From: Serratia proteamaculans_D
Lineage (GTDB): Bacteria; Pseudomonadota; Gammaproteobacteria; Enterobacterales; Enterobacteriaceae
DNA length: 64,000 bases
Assembly (NCBI RefSeq): GCF_049959315.1
Contig: NZ_CP188201.1
Strand: one strand, 5' to 3'
Part shown: one piece after another, positions 1 to 9,030 of the stretch
How positions within the stretch are numbered: position 1 is the stretch's first letter
Layout of the letters: each line of letters begins with the position of its first letter
Made by a program: the position numbers and the translations under genes
Notes under the pieces: model-generated
Told to the model about the DNA's origin: nothing
What the model saw: the letters and a program-made list of their open reading frames with translations, nothing else
Database searches by the model: none

Positions 1-223
1 CCAGATACATGCTGCCGGCAAAAATACCGACAATTGCCGAGGCATTCTCACGTGCCAGGCCCATGCCGCCGTCGTAGACCGTCGCGGCCATAAACAGGAT
101 AAGTAATGGGCGAATGCCGTAAAACGAGAACCGCTCCCACATTTCGGTAAAGAACAGGGATCCCAGCGGATAAGGGTGGCCGAAGAAGGTCCGGCTTTCT
201 TGGTTATTAACAGAGGATTGCAT
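1..223 (-). CDS. Peptide MFS transporter (POT/PTR2 family), N-terminal part, cut by the window edge
   Basis: Reading leftward from an ATG at 223, the first 74 codons are open and run off the window. The peptide contains GHPYPLGSLFFTEMWERFSFYG followed by a hydrophobic helix; this TEMWERFSFYG signature is typical of the first transmembrane helix of proton-coupled oligopeptide transporters (Dtp/YjdL/YbgH type). GGGAAGA lies just upstream of the ATG as ribosome binding site. Family members import di- and tripeptides with protons across the inner membrane. The missing part prevents assignment to a specific Dtp. A second transporter of the same family is at 50541-52025. Confidence 0.85.
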   Translation of the reverse strand, partial: MQSSVNNQESRTFFGHPYPLGSLFFTEMWERFSFYGIRPLLILFMAATVYDGGMGLARENASAIVGIFAGSMYL

Positions 224-259
224 AACGTCTTCCCAATAAAATGCGCCGCATTTATGCAG

Positions 260-288
260 CTTATACTGTGGTATGTATGTGTATTTAA
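260..288 (-). promoter_or_regulatory. Possible sigma70 promoter of the truncated peptide transporter
   Basis: On the minus strand TATAAG (260-265) is preceded after exactly 17 bases by TTAAAT (283-288), a weak -35. It is placed 37-65 bases before the transporter ATG. Inferred from sequence only. Confidence 0.35.
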
Positions 289-701
289 GGAAGGTGATCC
301 AGCCAGTGGCAGATTACCCGACAAAACCGCAGCCGCAGCGCCCGTTAACCGTGGAAAGCGCGTCGGCCTTTTTTCACTTGGCCAATGGTTTACATTGAGC
401 GTGATATTATTTAACCATTTGATAACTGGATGGTGGTTTTGTCTAGTCCCTGTATCCCATTTTTTAGATGAAAAGTCGACAAACATCTCCTTTCCTGGTT
501 TTTATGTTGGTTGCGGAGGGAATGTTATTGACAGGTGGTTTATTGCGCTAAAAGTTAATAACTTTTTTAAAAAACAATCAATTAAACTAAGATTTGTCTG
601 AAGTGGGCAGGCAGGGTGGGTGTGAAAGGTATCAATACTAAAAGTAGGGTAAACGGGCCATCGGCCCAGTTTAGTGAGGGAAGTGGTGATAAATACGGCT
701 A
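289..701. other. Intergenic stretch, AT-rich, no gene recognised
   Basis: The plus-strand reading frame across this region has no ribosome binding site, starts inside the truncated transporter and has non-coding-like composition, so I do not call it. A short GGGCC-ATC-GGCCC hairpin (655-667) lies beyond the mdtG stop and could be a weak end of the minus-strand mdtG transcript. Nothing else seen. Confidence 0.5.
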
Positions 702-1937
702 TTACTCTTCCTGCAGGGTGTCTTCTCTCATTCGTTTCGGGCGACGTTGCAAACACCACCAGGAATAAACGGCGTTGAACAGCACCACCAGAGCGGTGAC
801 GCAGAATACCGCACGGAAGCCATAACTGGCGGAGACGGCGGCCCCCATTAATGGGCCACTGACGTTGCCGATATCGCGGAACGATTGGTTATAGCTGAAG
901 ATCCGCCCGGCGACCTGATTGGTGCAGTTGTAGATCAGCAAGGTTTGTACCGCCGGAAGCAGTGCGCCATCGGCAGCGCCTAGCAGGAAGCGAAGTACGC
1001 CGAGTTGCCACGGAGTTTGCACAAACGCCATCGGGATCAGTAATAGCACCGATACGATCAGCATAAACACCAGAATGCGCTCCGGGCCGATCCTGTCGCC
1101 CAGTTTGCCCAGCCGTGGCGCACTCATTAGCGCGGCGACACCCGGCACTGAAGCGATCAGGCCGCTGACAAAGGCCAGATTATGAATGTTACCGGCCAAA
1201 TCACGGACGTACAGCGTCAGGATCGGCGCGATGGATCCGGTGGCAATCTGAATAATCATGGTGGTGACAAACAGGCTGAGGATCAGCTTGGGGCTTTTTA
1301 GCGCCGCGAAAACCTGACGGGTGTGCAGCATGTCTTTTTTCTGCACCGGGGTGAATTGTTCTTTGACATACAGCAGCGTCAGAACAAAGCAGGTCAGCAG
1401 CACAGCGGCGGTAATGTAGAACACCGGCCGCAGGCCATACTGGTCGGCTAGCAGGCCGCCAATCAGCGGCCCAATCAATGCACCGCTGACGCCGCCGGTG
1501 GACAGGGTACCCAGGGCCCAACCGCTACGATTGCGCGGCACCTGTGTGGCAATCAGTGCATTGGCGTTGGGGATAAACCCGCCGAGCAGGCCCAGCACTG
1601 CGCGTAGAGCCAAAAACTGCCAAATATTCTGCGCCATGCCCATCAACAGCATCACTATCGACATGCCCAATGCCGATCGCAACAGCATCAACTTACGCCC
1701 ACGGCGATCGGCCAAACCGCCCCAGAACGGGGAGGCAATCGCAGAGAACAGGAAGGTAATGCTAAATACCAGCCCAGACCACATGTTCAGTGCCTGGTGG
1801 CCGGTAACGCCGAGGGTTTCTACATAAAGCGGCAGGAATGGCATGATCAGACTGAAGGCGGCACCGGTGAGGAAACACCCCAGCCAGGCAACAAAGAGGT
1901 TGCGTTTCCAGTTGATGAGTTCGGGTGCCGGAGCCAT
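702..1937 (-). CDS. mdtG: Multidrug efflux MFS transporter MdtG (YceE)
   Basis: A 411-residue drug:proton antiporter of the DHA1 major facilitator group, with twelve predicted membrane helices. The loop 2-3 motif GGLADRRGRK (around residue 73) and the motif C-like GGVSGALIGPLIGG (around 150) are visible. Length and sequence match E. coli MdtG (408 residues), linked to fosfomycin and deoxycholate resistance and activated there by MarA/SoxS/Rob; I could not confirm a marbox here. Its place beside lpxL is as in E. coli, which supports the name. The 200-base gap upstream should hold its promoter. Confidence 0.93.
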   Translation of the reverse strand: MAPAPELINWKRNLFVAWLGCFLTGAAFSLIMPFLPLYVETLGVTGHQALNMWSGLVFSITFLFSAIASPFWGGLADRRGRKLMLLRSALGMSIVMLLMGMAQNIWQFLALRAVLGLLGGFIPNANALIATQVPRNRSGWALGTLSTGGVSGALIGPLIGGLLADQYGLRPVFYITAAVLLTCFVLTLLYVKEQFTPVQKKDMLHTRQVFAALKSPKLILSLFVTTMIIQIATGSIAPILTLYVRDLAGNIHNLAFVSGLIASVPGVAALMSAPRLGKLGDRIGPERILVFMLIVSVLLLIPMAFVQTPWQLGVLRFLLGAADGALLPAVQTLLIYNCTNQVAGRIFSYNQSFRDIGNVSGPLMGAAVSASYGFRAVFCVTALVVLFNAVYSWWCLQRRPKRMREDTLQEE

Positions 1938-2137
1938 AAGTTCCTGTTACGTAAAGTAGAGGGCTTTGCTCGCATGAGCAGTCGGTCGGGCAAAGCAAAA
2001 AAGTTAGCCTGGTAAGTATGCGCTTAATTATAGGTGGCATCAATTGATGCGGGGTGAGATATAGGGGAAATGAAATAAAGTTTTAAAAATAGAATATTGG
2101 CAGTATTCCGCGCTGTACGCGCGGAAAAAAGGCGAAT

Positions 2138-2422
2138 TTAAAGCCCGGCAAGCAGTTCAAAACCACTGGCGGTGGTGGAGAGGGCGACATCGGTAATTTC
2201 ATAGTGGGCTACGGCGTTGAAAGGATCTTGCCCGACAATAATATCCAGCTGTGCACGCTCGATACCTTTTACCAGGATCACACCACCGGTGCGCGGGTTC
2301 TTACGGCCGGAGGCGATGAAGGTGCCGTCCTGGAAATATTTTTTCAGCCAGGCGATGTGCCCCTCAAGGTGGCTATCGACCTCTTCTATCGGGCGGTGGT
2401 AGGTCAGGTTAACGATGTACAT
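2138..2422 (-). CDS. YciI-like family protein
   Basis: A 94-residue protein starting MYIVNLTY, with conserved His near residue 22 (HLEGHIAWL) and the segment FIASGRKNPRTGGVILV. These features match the YciI/YCII dimeric ferredoxin-like fold, whose His/Asp pair is proposed to act in catalysis; the biological reaction is not known. CTGGAG gives a good ribosome binding site. It lies between mdtG and lpxL on the same strand, but a terminator after lpxL (2493-2517) suggests separate transcription. It is not the yciI of the tonB region but a paralogue. Confidence 0.8.
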   Translation of the reverse strand: MYIVNLTYHRPIEEVDSHLEGHIAWLKKYFQDGTFIASGRKNPRTGGVILVKGIERAQLDIIVGQDPFNAVAHYEITDVALSTTASGFELLAGL

Positions 2423-2492
2423 GGTGGCTCCAGAATTAACGACGAAGGCTTTACCATCCCACCGTTGCTATTGATTCTCAAGATCTGCGGCA

Positions 2493-2517
2493 TAAAAAAC
2501 CCGCCGGGTGGCGGGTT
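2493..2517 (-). terminator. Rho-independent terminator of lpxL
   Basis: AACCCGCC-GGGT-GGCGGGTT stem (2498-2517) read leftward is followed by a run of six T on the minus strand, directly after the lpxL stop. Confidence 0.85.
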
Positions 2518-2522
2518 AGCGG

Positions 2523-3443
2523 TCAATACAGTGAAGGTTCGCCTTCCGGGCGGGTCTTGAAGCGGCGGTGCAGCCACATGTACTGATCCGGCGCCATCAG
2601 AATTTCCTTCTCCACCACCTTATTCATAAAGGCGGCGGCCGCGAGCTCATTATCCAGCGGGAAGTTTTCCACCGCCGGCTGCATAATCAGCTCATACCCT
2701 TTGGCATCCGGCAGGCGGCGCGGAGTAAAGGGAATAATGGCCGGTTTGCCCATTCTGACCAATATGTAGCTGCCGGTGGTGGTGGCGGCTTTCTCTACGG
2801 CGAACAGTGGGGCGAACACGCTGCTGCGTGGGCCATAGTCATGATCCGGGGCGTACCAGATGATGTCCCCCTGCTTTAACGCGCGGATCATGCCTTTTAC
2901 GTCTTTACGGTCCAGCATCGATTTGTTGGAACGCATGCGGCCCCAGGTCTGCAGCCAGTCCATCAGCTTGTTGTCATGCGGCCGATAAACGCCGATGCCC
3001 GGATTATGAATGCCAAAGATGCGGGCACCCAGTTCCAGCGTCAGGAAATGCAGACCGATCAGCAAAACCCCCTGATGGTTGTCTCGTGCCTTCTGAATAT
3101 GTTCCAGCCCGCTAACCTGGAACCAGCGTTCGATACGCCAGTTTGGCCAAAACCACGCCATACCGGTTTCAAACAGCCCCATACCGACGGATTCAAAATT
3201 TTGCACCACCAATGCATCGCGTTCGGCTTGCGGCATCTCCGGGAAGCACAGCACCAGATTACGTTGGGCTATTGCCACGCGGCGCTTGAGAAATCGCATG
3301 GAAAAACGACCCAGCGAGGTGCCGAGGCGATAAATAATCGGATAAGGCAGCAAGACCAACAGGTAAAGCAAACCGATGCCGATCCAGGTAAGCCAGTAAC
3401 GCGGATGCAGTAAAGAACGATTAAAAGAAGGAACTTGAGTCAT
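2523..3443 (-). CDS. lpxL: Kdo2-lipid IVA lauroyltransferase LpxL (HtrB)
   Basis: A 306-residue late acyltransferase of lipid A synthesis that moves laurate from acyl carrier protein to Kdo2-lipid IVA at the inner face of the inner membrane. One N-terminal anchor helix (about residues 16-36) precedes the LPLAT fold. The catalytic HX4(D/E) motif reads HFLTLE (about residue 132), and PDHDYG follows near 199. Length equals E. coli LpxL (306). The paralogue LpxP is close in sequence, but position beside mdtG and near trhO is that of lpxL. It shares its biochemical route with acpP and the fab genes further on. Confidence 0.9.
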   Translation of the reverse strand: MTQVPSFNRSLLHPRYWLTWIGIGLLYLLVLLPYPIIYRLGTSLGRFSMRFLKRRVAIAQRNLVLCFPEMPQAERDALVVQNFESVGMGLFETGMAWFWPNWRIERWFQVSGLEHIQKARDNHQGVLLIGLHFLTLELGARIFGIHNPGIGVYRPHDNKLMDWLQTWGRMRSNKSMLDRKDVKGMIRALKQGDIIWYAPDHDYGPRSSVFAPLFAVEKAATTTGSYILVRMGKPAIIPFTPRRLPDAKGYELIMQPAVENFPLDNELAAAAFMNKVVEKEILMAPDQYMWLHRRFKTRPEGEPSLY

Positions 3444-3719
3444 GTGTTCTCAGCTTAGAAGCAGTCATTTAATGATAATAACAGAGTTCTCGAATGGTCT
3501 CTCCTGTGGGGGAATTTTGACCAGACGTTTATTTTCTGCCGTTTATAACCGGCTATTGTGGCATTTTTATCGCAGAACGTGAAAAGGCACCGCATTAAAA
3601 CATCATTTTTAATGATGAACGGATATAAGTTGGCGGGAAATTAAGCTAAATGGCTCTAAAGGATAAAATCCGTACTCGACAGACGCGTATTATCTCGCGC
3701 AATTTGTTAGGGAGATCTT

Positions 3720-3881
3720 ATGTTGGCTAGATGGTTGAGTGCGGGATTGTTGGTCAGCGGAGCACTGCTGGGCAGCCTGGGGGCGCATCTGCAGTTTAAT
3801 CCGTTGCTGCTGGTGGCGGGTATCGCCCTGGCTGCGGGAACGGTGATTTCCGGTTTTACCGAATGCCGGGGCGGGCGCTGA
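3720..3881 (+). CDS. Small hydrophobic membrane protein, 53 residues
   Basis: An ATG at 3720 preceded by GTTAGGGAGATCTT (clear ribosome binding site) opens 53 codons ending TGA at 3881. The product has two hydrophobic stretches (about 4-22 and 27-45) separated by HLQFNP and ends GFTECRGGR. It could insert as a two-helix hairpin. The tail faintly recalls the GFCP ending of DUF2892/YgaP membrane domains, but I would not assign it. It is divergent from lpxL and convergent with the flavin oxidoreductase gene. Function unknown. Confidence 0.72.
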   Translation: MLARWLSAGLLVSGALLGSLGAHLQFNPLLLVAGIALAAGTVISGFTECRGGR

Positions 3882-3899
3882 ACATCCGCCCCGGTAGCT

Positions 3900-4997
3900 T
3901 TAGCCGTTTTTAAACAAGCCTTTCAATACGTGCGGTTCAGAGCGCCAATATTGCGGTGGTGCGCTGACTTTCTCACCCAGTTTCGCCGCGGCGTGCCATG
4001 GCCAGCGTGGGTTGTAAAGGATGCCGCGTGCCAGCGCTACCATATCGGCCTGGCCGGTGGCGACAATGGCTTCCGCCTGTTCCGGCTCGGTAATCAACCC
4101 GACCGCAATGGTCGGCAGCCCGCTTTCCCGCTTGATGGTCTCGGCAAAGGGGACCTGATAATTAGGCCCCACCGGGATCTTCTGCAAGGGGGAAAGGCCG
4201 CCGCTGGAAACGTGAATATAGTCACAACCCAGCTCTTTCAGCGCTTTTGCCAGCGTAACCGACTGCTGTTCATCCCAGCCACCTTCGGCCCAGTCACTGG
4301 CGGAAATACGCACGCCGAGCGCTTTGTGCGCCGGAAATACGTCGCGTACTTCGGTGAAAATCTCCAGCAGCAGGCGCATGCGGTTTTGCAATGAACCGCC
4401 GTATTGGTCGTTACGTTGATTGGCCAGCGGTGAAAGGAACTGGTGCAACAGGTAGCCGTGTGCGCCATGTAGCTCAATTAATTCAAAACCCAGCCGATCG
4501 GCGCGTTTTGCCGCGTCAACAAACTGCGCTTTCAGTTGTTCAATCTTTTCCAGGCTCATTGCTGCAGGAGGCTCGTCCTGCTGTGCGAAAGGAACGGTAG
4601 AGGCAGAAAGCGTCTGCCAGCCTCCGTTGGCGGCATTAAGTTGACCACCGCCTGCCCAGGGCACCGCGCAGGAGGCTTTGCGTCCGGCATGCGCAAGCTG
4701 GATACCCAGTGGCATGGTGGCGTGTTTTTTGACCGCCTTCACTACCTCGTCCAGCGCCTGTTCGGTTGTTTCGTCCCACAGCCCGAGATCGTTGGGCGTA
4801 ATGCGCCCTTCGGGGGCGACCGAGGCAGCTTCGACAATCAGCAGACCGGCACCGGACAAGGAAAGATGTCCAAGGTGCAGGGTATGCCATTCGGTGGCTT
4901 TGCCGTGGTCGGCGGAATATTGGCACATAGGTGCAATAATAATACGGTTGGGTAAACTCAATTTTCCCAGTGTAATGGGGGTAAACAGCTGACTCAT
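3900..4997 (-). CDS. NADH:flavin oxidoreductase, old yellow enzyme family (YqjM/XenA type)
   Basis: A 365-residue FMN-dependent ene-reductase. Visible: APMCQYSA near residue 22, with the cysteine that binds flavin in the thermophilic-like YqjM/XenA subclass; HAGRKA near 102; ELHGAHGYLLHQFLSP near 174, holding the substrate-binding His pair; and NQRNDQYGGSLQNR near 193. The family reduces activated C=C bonds of enones and nitro-compounds with NAD(P)H; the natural substrate here is unknown. It sits between lpxL and trhO, where E. coli has no such gene, so it is an accessory insertion. AGGAGG-like GTCCTCC on the plus strand just after 4997 gives the ribosome binding site. Confidence 0.9.
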   Translation of the reverse strand: MSQLFTPITLGKLSLPNRIIIAPMCQYSADHGKATEWHTLHLGHLSLSGAGLLIVEAASVAPEGRITPNDLGLWDETTEQALDEVVKAVKKHATMPLGIQLAHAGRKASCAVPWAGGGQLNAANGGWQTLSASTVPFAQQDEPPAAMSLEKIEQLKAQFVDAAKRADRLGFELIELHGAHGYLLHQFLSPLANQRNDQYGGSLQNRMRLLLEIFTEVRDVFPAHKALGVRISASDWAEGGWDEQQSVTLAKALKELGCDYIHVSSGGLSPLQKIPVGPNYQVPFAETIKRESGLPTIAVGLITEPEQAEAIVATGQADMVALARGILYNPRWPWHAAAKLGEKVSAPPQYWRSEPHVLKGLFKNG

Positions 4998-5173
4998 GAC
5001 GTCCTCCTGAACCGTGATAAATAGGGGGGAAACTCCTGTTAGGAGTAACGGGATTTGTGAGCAGCGTCAAGTTGCCAGCGCTTCACATCATCGGGTATTA
5101 TGTGCGCCGCGCGTGGGCCGGCGGTCGGCGCGTGTTTAAATCAGTCACCTCCCGAAAGACAGGAAAGTACACC

Positions 5174-6235
5174 ATGCCAGTGTTACATAACCGAATTTCT
5201 AATGAGGAACTGAAGGCGCGCATGTTGGCGGAAACCGAGCCGCGCACCACAGTTTCTTTTTATAAATACTTCACCATCGAAGATCCCAAAGCGTTTCGCG
5301 ACAGCCTGTACGTTCAGTTCGACAAGCTGAAGGTGTTCGGCCGCATTTATGTGGCGAAAGAGGGCATCAACGCGCAAATCAGCGTGCCGCAGAATAAATT
5401 CGAGGCGTTCAAAGCCGCACTCTTTGCCTCACACCCGGCGCTGGACCAGGTTCGGCTGAATATCGCCCTGGAAGACGATGGAAAATCCTTCTGGGTGCTG
5501 CGCCTGAAAGTGCGTGAACGCATCGTTGCCGACGGCCTCGATGACGAGAGCTTCAACCCGGCGAATGTCGGTGAGTATCTGCAAGCCGATCGCGTTAATC
5601 AGATGATTGACGATCCGGACACGCTGTTTGTCGATATGCGTAACCATTACGAATATGAAGTCGGCCACTTTGAAAACGCCATCGAAGTGCCGTCAGACAC
5701 CTTCCGTGATCAGCTGCCCATGGCGGTTGAGATGCTGCAGGACAAGAAAGACAAAAATATTGTCATGTACTGCACCGGCGGGATCCGCTGTGAAAAAGCC
5801 AGTGCCTATATGTTGCATAACGGCTTCAAGAACGTCTATCACGTGGAAGGCGGCATTATCGAGTATGCGCGTAAGGCAAAAGAGCAGGGGTTGCCGCTGA
5901 AGTTTGTCGGCAAAAACTTTGTGTTTGACGAGCGTATGGGTGAGCGAATTTCTGACGATGTGATCGCCAATTGTCATCAGTGTGGTGCACCTTGCGATAA
6001 TCACACCAACTGTCTGAATGACGGCTGTCATCTGTTGTTTATTCAGTGCCCGAGCTGTGCGGCCAAATTTGAAGGTTGCTGCAGTGAGATCTGCCGCGAA
6101 GAGCTGAAACTGCCGCGTGAAGAACAACGCGCGCGCCGAGCCGGCCGTGAAAATGGCATCAAGATTTTCAATAAGTCGAAAGGGTTATTGCAGACCACGA
6201 TGCACATTCCGGCACCGGAAGACTCGTCAAACTGA
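5174..6235 (+). CDS. trhO: tRNA uridine(34) hydroxylase TrhO (YceA)
   Basis: A 353-residue rhodanese-domain enzyme that makes 5-hydroxyuridine at position 34 of several tRNAs using O2. The N-terminal acylphosphatase-like domain is followed by a rhodanese domain with the active-site loop YCTGGIRCEKA, and then a cysteine-rich zinc-like tail (CHQCGAPCDNHTNC and CPSCAAKFEGCC). I chose the ATG at 5174 because AGGA precedes it and MPVLHNRISN matches the E. coli start (350 residues). An open frame extends upstream to 5057 but lacks a ribosome binding site. Confidence 0.95.
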   Translation: MPVLHNRISNEELKARMLAETEPRTTVSFYKYFTIEDPKAFRDSLYVQFDKLKVFGRIYVAKEGINAQISVPQNKFEAFKAALFASHPALDQVRLNIALEDDGKSFWVLRLKVRERIVADGLDDESFNPANVGEYLQADRVNQMIDDPDTLFVDMRNHYEYEVGHFENAIEVPSDTFRDQLPMAVEMLQDKKDKNIVMYCTGGIRCEKASAYMLHNGFKNVYHVEGGIIEYARKAKEQGLPLKFVGKNFVFDERMGERISDDVIANCHQCGAPCDNHTNCLNDGCHLLFIQCPSCAAKFEGCCSEICREELKLPREEQRARRAGRENGIKIFNKSKGLLQTTMHIPAPEDSSN

Positions 6236-6244
6236 GTCGTTGAT

Positions 6245-6279
6245 AAGCGCGGCAGCCTTGCCGCGCTTTATTTATTTCT
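6245..6279 (+). terminator. Terminator of trhO
   Basis: AAGCGCGGCA-GCCT-TGCCGCGCTT stem (6245-6268) followed by TTATTTATTT. It lies between the convergent trhO and yceI genes. Confidence 0.75.
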
Positions 6280-6288
6280 TCGCGGGAA

Positions 6289-6867
6289 TTACTTCGCGCG
6301 AACGCCTTCCACAGAAATAATCAGCTCCACGTCCTGCGATGCCGGGCCGAGATCGGTGGTGATGCCAAAGTCTTTCAACTTGATTTTACCATTGGCTTCA
6401 AAGCCGGCGCGGTAGCCACCCCACGGGTCATTACCCTGGCCGATCAGCTTGGCGTCCAGCGTGACAGGTTTGGTCACGCCGTTCAGCGTCAGGTTACCGA
6501 CCACCGCATAACCTTCGCCGTTCTTTTTCACTTCGGTAGATTCAAACTTGGCCTGTTTGTTCTTTTCTACGTTCAGGAACTCGGCGCTGCGCAGGTGTTT
6601 GTCACGCTCAGCGTGGTTGGTATCGACACTGGCGGTGTTGATCGTGACGTTAACCTTGTCCTTGGACGGATCTTTTTCGTCGAAGGTGAAGCCGCCGTCA
6701 AAATCCTTGAAGGTGCCGTACAGCCAGCTGTAACCCAGGTGCTGGATGCGGAACTCGATAAAGGCGTGCTGCCCCTGTTTGTCAATCTTGTAGTCGGCAG
6801 CCAGCGCGGAACCGGCGCTCAGCAGCATTGCGCCTGCGGTCAGGCCCAGTACGGTTTTCTTCAACAT
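6289..6867 (-). CDS. yceI: YceI family periplasmic protein
   Basis: A 192-residue secreted protein. A signal peptide (MLKKTVLGLTAGAMLLSAGSALA) precedes the mature DYKIDKQGQHAF. The rest is the YceI beta-barrel lipocalin-like domain that binds isoprenoid-type lipids; motifs such as LTLNGVTKPVTL (about 133) are typical. E. coli YceI is induced by base and osmotic stress. GGAG six bases before the ATG at 6867 selects this start over the in-frame ATG four codons upstream. It is 23 bases downstream of yceJ on the same strand, so they form one operon. Confidence 0.93.
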   Translation of the reverse strand: MLKKTVLGLTAGAMLLSAGSALAADYKIDKQGQHAFIEFRIQHLGYSWLYGTFKDFDGGFTFDEKDPSKDKVNVTINTASVDTNHAERDKHLRSAEFLNVEKNKQAKFESTEVKKNGEGYAVVGNLTLNGVTKPVTLDAKLIGQGNDPWGGYRAGFEANGKIKLKDFGITTDLGPASQDVELIISVEGVRAK

Positions 6868-6890
6868 AGCAATCTCCATAAATCCAAAGG

Positions 6891-7445
6891 TTAATCGGCG
6901 CTGCTACCCAGCATCCGTTTCAAAGTAACATCACGATCAACAAAGTGATGTTTAAGCGCAGCCAGACCGTGCAGTACGGAAAGCACTACTACAATCCAGG
7001 CCAGGTAAAGATGAATGGTACCGGCCGTATCGGCCTGTTCCGCCATACCGGTGACGGTAGCGGGGATGTCGAACCAGCCAAAAACGCTGATCGGCTGACC
7101 GTCAGCGGTAGAGATCAGATAGCCGCTGATTAGAATGCTGAACAGCACGACATATAACGCCAGATGGGCGAGGATCGCGCTGACGCGAGTAAAACGACCG
7201 TAGCTGGCCAAAGGTTTGGGCGGCGGTGAAACGAAACGCCAAATGACCCGAACCACCATCACGATAAACAGCAGTGTGCCGATGCTTTTATGAATCTCTG
7301 GTGCCTGGTGATACCAGACATCGTAATACCCCAGTGTGACCATCCAGAGGCCCAGAGCAAACATGCCGTACACCGTCAGTGCAACCAGCCAGTGGATCAG
7401 CACTGAAATATGACCAAAACGATTGGCGGTATTTTTCCACAGCAT
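6891..7445 (-). CDS. yceJ: Cytochrome b561 family protein YceJ
   Basis: A 184-residue membrane protein with four predicted helices. Histidines in ISVLIHWLVA (about 18), APEIHKSIG (about 52) and GTIHLYLAW (about 143) plus VLHGLAALKHH (about 159) are placed to bind two b hemes, as in bacterial cytochrome b561. The family carries electrons within the inner membrane, and E. coli CybB oxidises superoxide, but the partner of YceJ is not established. It is first in an operon with yceI, an arrangement conserved in E. coli, suggesting that YceI delivers or shields a lipid-soluble electron carrier (inference). Confidence 0.92.
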   Translation of the reverse strand: MLWKNTANRFGHISVLIHWLVALTVYGMFALGLWMVTLGYYDVWYHQAPEIHKSIGTLLFIVMVVRVIWRFVSPPPKPLASYGRFTRVSAILAHLALYVVLFSILISGYLISTADGQPISVFGWFDIPATVTGMAEQADTAGTIHLYLAWIVVVLSVLHGLAALKHHFVDRDVTLKRMLGSSAD

Positions 7446-7868
7446 CCTGTTTCCTTACTATCCTCATTATCCGGCTGCAATAATTAAACTTTAAGAAACA
7501 TAAAATCAATAATAAATTTAACTATGTTACTTCTTAATAATATTAATCAGTGAATTTGGCTGAGATAGCGTTAAGTCAATCAGTGAAATCGTTGAAGTGA
7601 TTACTGTGTTACCCTATTATTTTTTGTTATGAATTGAAAATAAAAGGATTTATATATTATTGTCAGCTTTTGTCATGTTACGTAAGTGTCGTGAATTTTT
7701 TTAACAAATAAACCCTAGTCAAGATTGTCGATTATTTCCAGCCAGGATTTGGCAAAACGAGGATTTTAATTCGCGGAGTAATACCTCTGCGGCGTAAGGG
7801 GAGAGTTTGCTAACATAACACTCATCTGATGGCCCTTGGGGCCTGCGCTATTAACGCAAAGGAAATGT
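7446..7868. other. Divergent intergenic region yceJ / tqsA, AT-rich
   Basis: About 420 bases, markedly richer in A and T than the flanking genes (7470-7720). It must hold the promoters of the leftward yceJ-yceI operon and rightward tqsA. I see no tRNA, no strong hairpin with a T-run and no convincing reading frame; short minus-strand frames near 7766-8011 overlap the tqsA start and are shadows. Confidence 0.6.
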
Positions 7869-8921
7869 ATGGGCCGAACCCTGTTGACCGATCGCAGCCT
7901 GCGCCTGGCAATTATGCTGGCGATGTTGGTGATTATTCTTGCCGGCGTGAAAGCGGCAGTGGATGTTGTGGTGCCCTTCCTGCTGGCACTGTTCCTCGCG
8001 ATGGTGCTCAATCCGCTGGTGGCACAGCTCGAGCGCTGGCGGATACCCCGAGTGCTGGGTGTGAGTTTGCTGGTGGTGGTCGTGGTGGTATTGCTGATGC
8101 TGTTTGTCGGTGTACTGGGGGCATCTTTAAACGAATTTGCTCGCTCATTGCCGCAGTATCGCGGCTTGATGCTGGAAAAATTGAGCGAACTGCAGCACTA
8201 TGCCGACCGTTTCAAAATTACCATTTCCACCGAGGCGATGCTGCAGTACGTCGACCCCAGTGCGGCGATGAATCTGATCACTCGCCTGTTGAGCCGGTTT
8301 TCCGGCGCGATGACCAATATCTTCCTGTTGCTGATGACCGTGGTATTTATGCTGTTTGAAGTGCAGCTATTGCCTTACAAATTGCAGCAGGCGTTGGATA
8401 AGCCAAATGAAGGTATGGCCAATATTCAGCGCGCGCTGGATGGCGTTACCCGTTATCTGCTGATCAAAACGGCGATCAGTCTGGCGACCGGGATTATCGT
8501 ATGGGCCTTTCTTGCGGCTGTTGACGTGCGTTTTGCCTTTATCTGGGGGCTGCTGGCGTTCCTGCTGAATTATATTCCCAATATTGGTTCGGTGATCGCT
8601 GCCGTTCCGCCGCTGATTCAGGCTCTGTTGTTTAACGGGTTTGGCGATGCTCTGGTAGTGGCCGCAGGCTTTATCACCATCAATTTGGTGATTGGCAATA
8701 TGCTGGAGCCGCGCGTGATGGGACGCGGGCTGGGGCTGTCAACGCTGGTGGTGTTCCTGTCATTGATCTTCTGGGGTTGGTTGATGGGGCCGGTGGGGAT
8801 GTTGCTGTCGGTCCCCCTGACCATTATTACCCGTATCGCGCTGGAGACCACCGAAGGTGGGCATAAATTGGCGGTGATTCTCGGTGATGGTCAGCCGAGC
8901 AAACCGGTTACTCCGGAGTAA
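7869..8921 (+). CDS. tqsA: AI-2 exporter TqsA (YdgG), AI-2E family transporter
   Basis: A 350-residue inner-membrane protein of the AI-2E (PerM) family with about eight hydrophobic segments. The conserved core LNYIPNIGSVIAA (about 227) and the run GLGLSTLVVFLSLIFWGW (about 282) are almost identical to E. coli TqsA (344 residues), which exports the autoinducer AI-2 and affects biofilm. The start at 7869 is chosen because AAGGAA precedes it and the N-terminus aligns with TqsA; another ATG at 7865 is out of frame. In E. coli tqsA lies elsewhere (35 min), so this locus differs. Confidence 0.92.
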   Translation: MGRTLLTDRSLRLAIMLAMLVIILAGVKAAVDVVVPFLLALFLAMVLNPLVAQLERWRIPRVLGVSLLVVVVVVLLMLFVGVLGASLNEFARSLPQYRGLMLEKLSELQHYADRFKITISTEAMLQYVDPSAAMNLITRLLSRFSGAMTNIFLLLMTVVFMLFEVQLLPYKLQQALDKPNEGMANIQRALDGVTRYLLIKTAISLATGIIVWAFLAAVDVRFAFIWGLLAFLLNYIPNIGSVIAAVPPLIQALLFNGFGDALVVAAGFITINLVIGNMLEPRVMGRGLGLSTLVVFLSLIFWGWLMGPVGMLLSVPLTIITRIALETTEGGHKLAVILGDGQPSKPVTPE

Positions 8922-9030
8922 AGAAAACTTTTCCCTGACTTGTCACGACACCAGGGCCTTCATAGCCAGGGACCTGTGCCGGGAGGCCAAAACGGTTAAA
9001 GCACAAGCGGGAAAAAGTGGGCGACATGGA

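Noticed and set aside
176..601. Plus-strand 141-codon frame at the left edge
   Set aside because: It overlaps the start of the minus-strand peptide transporter, has no ribosome binding site and an amino acid pattern without domain features.
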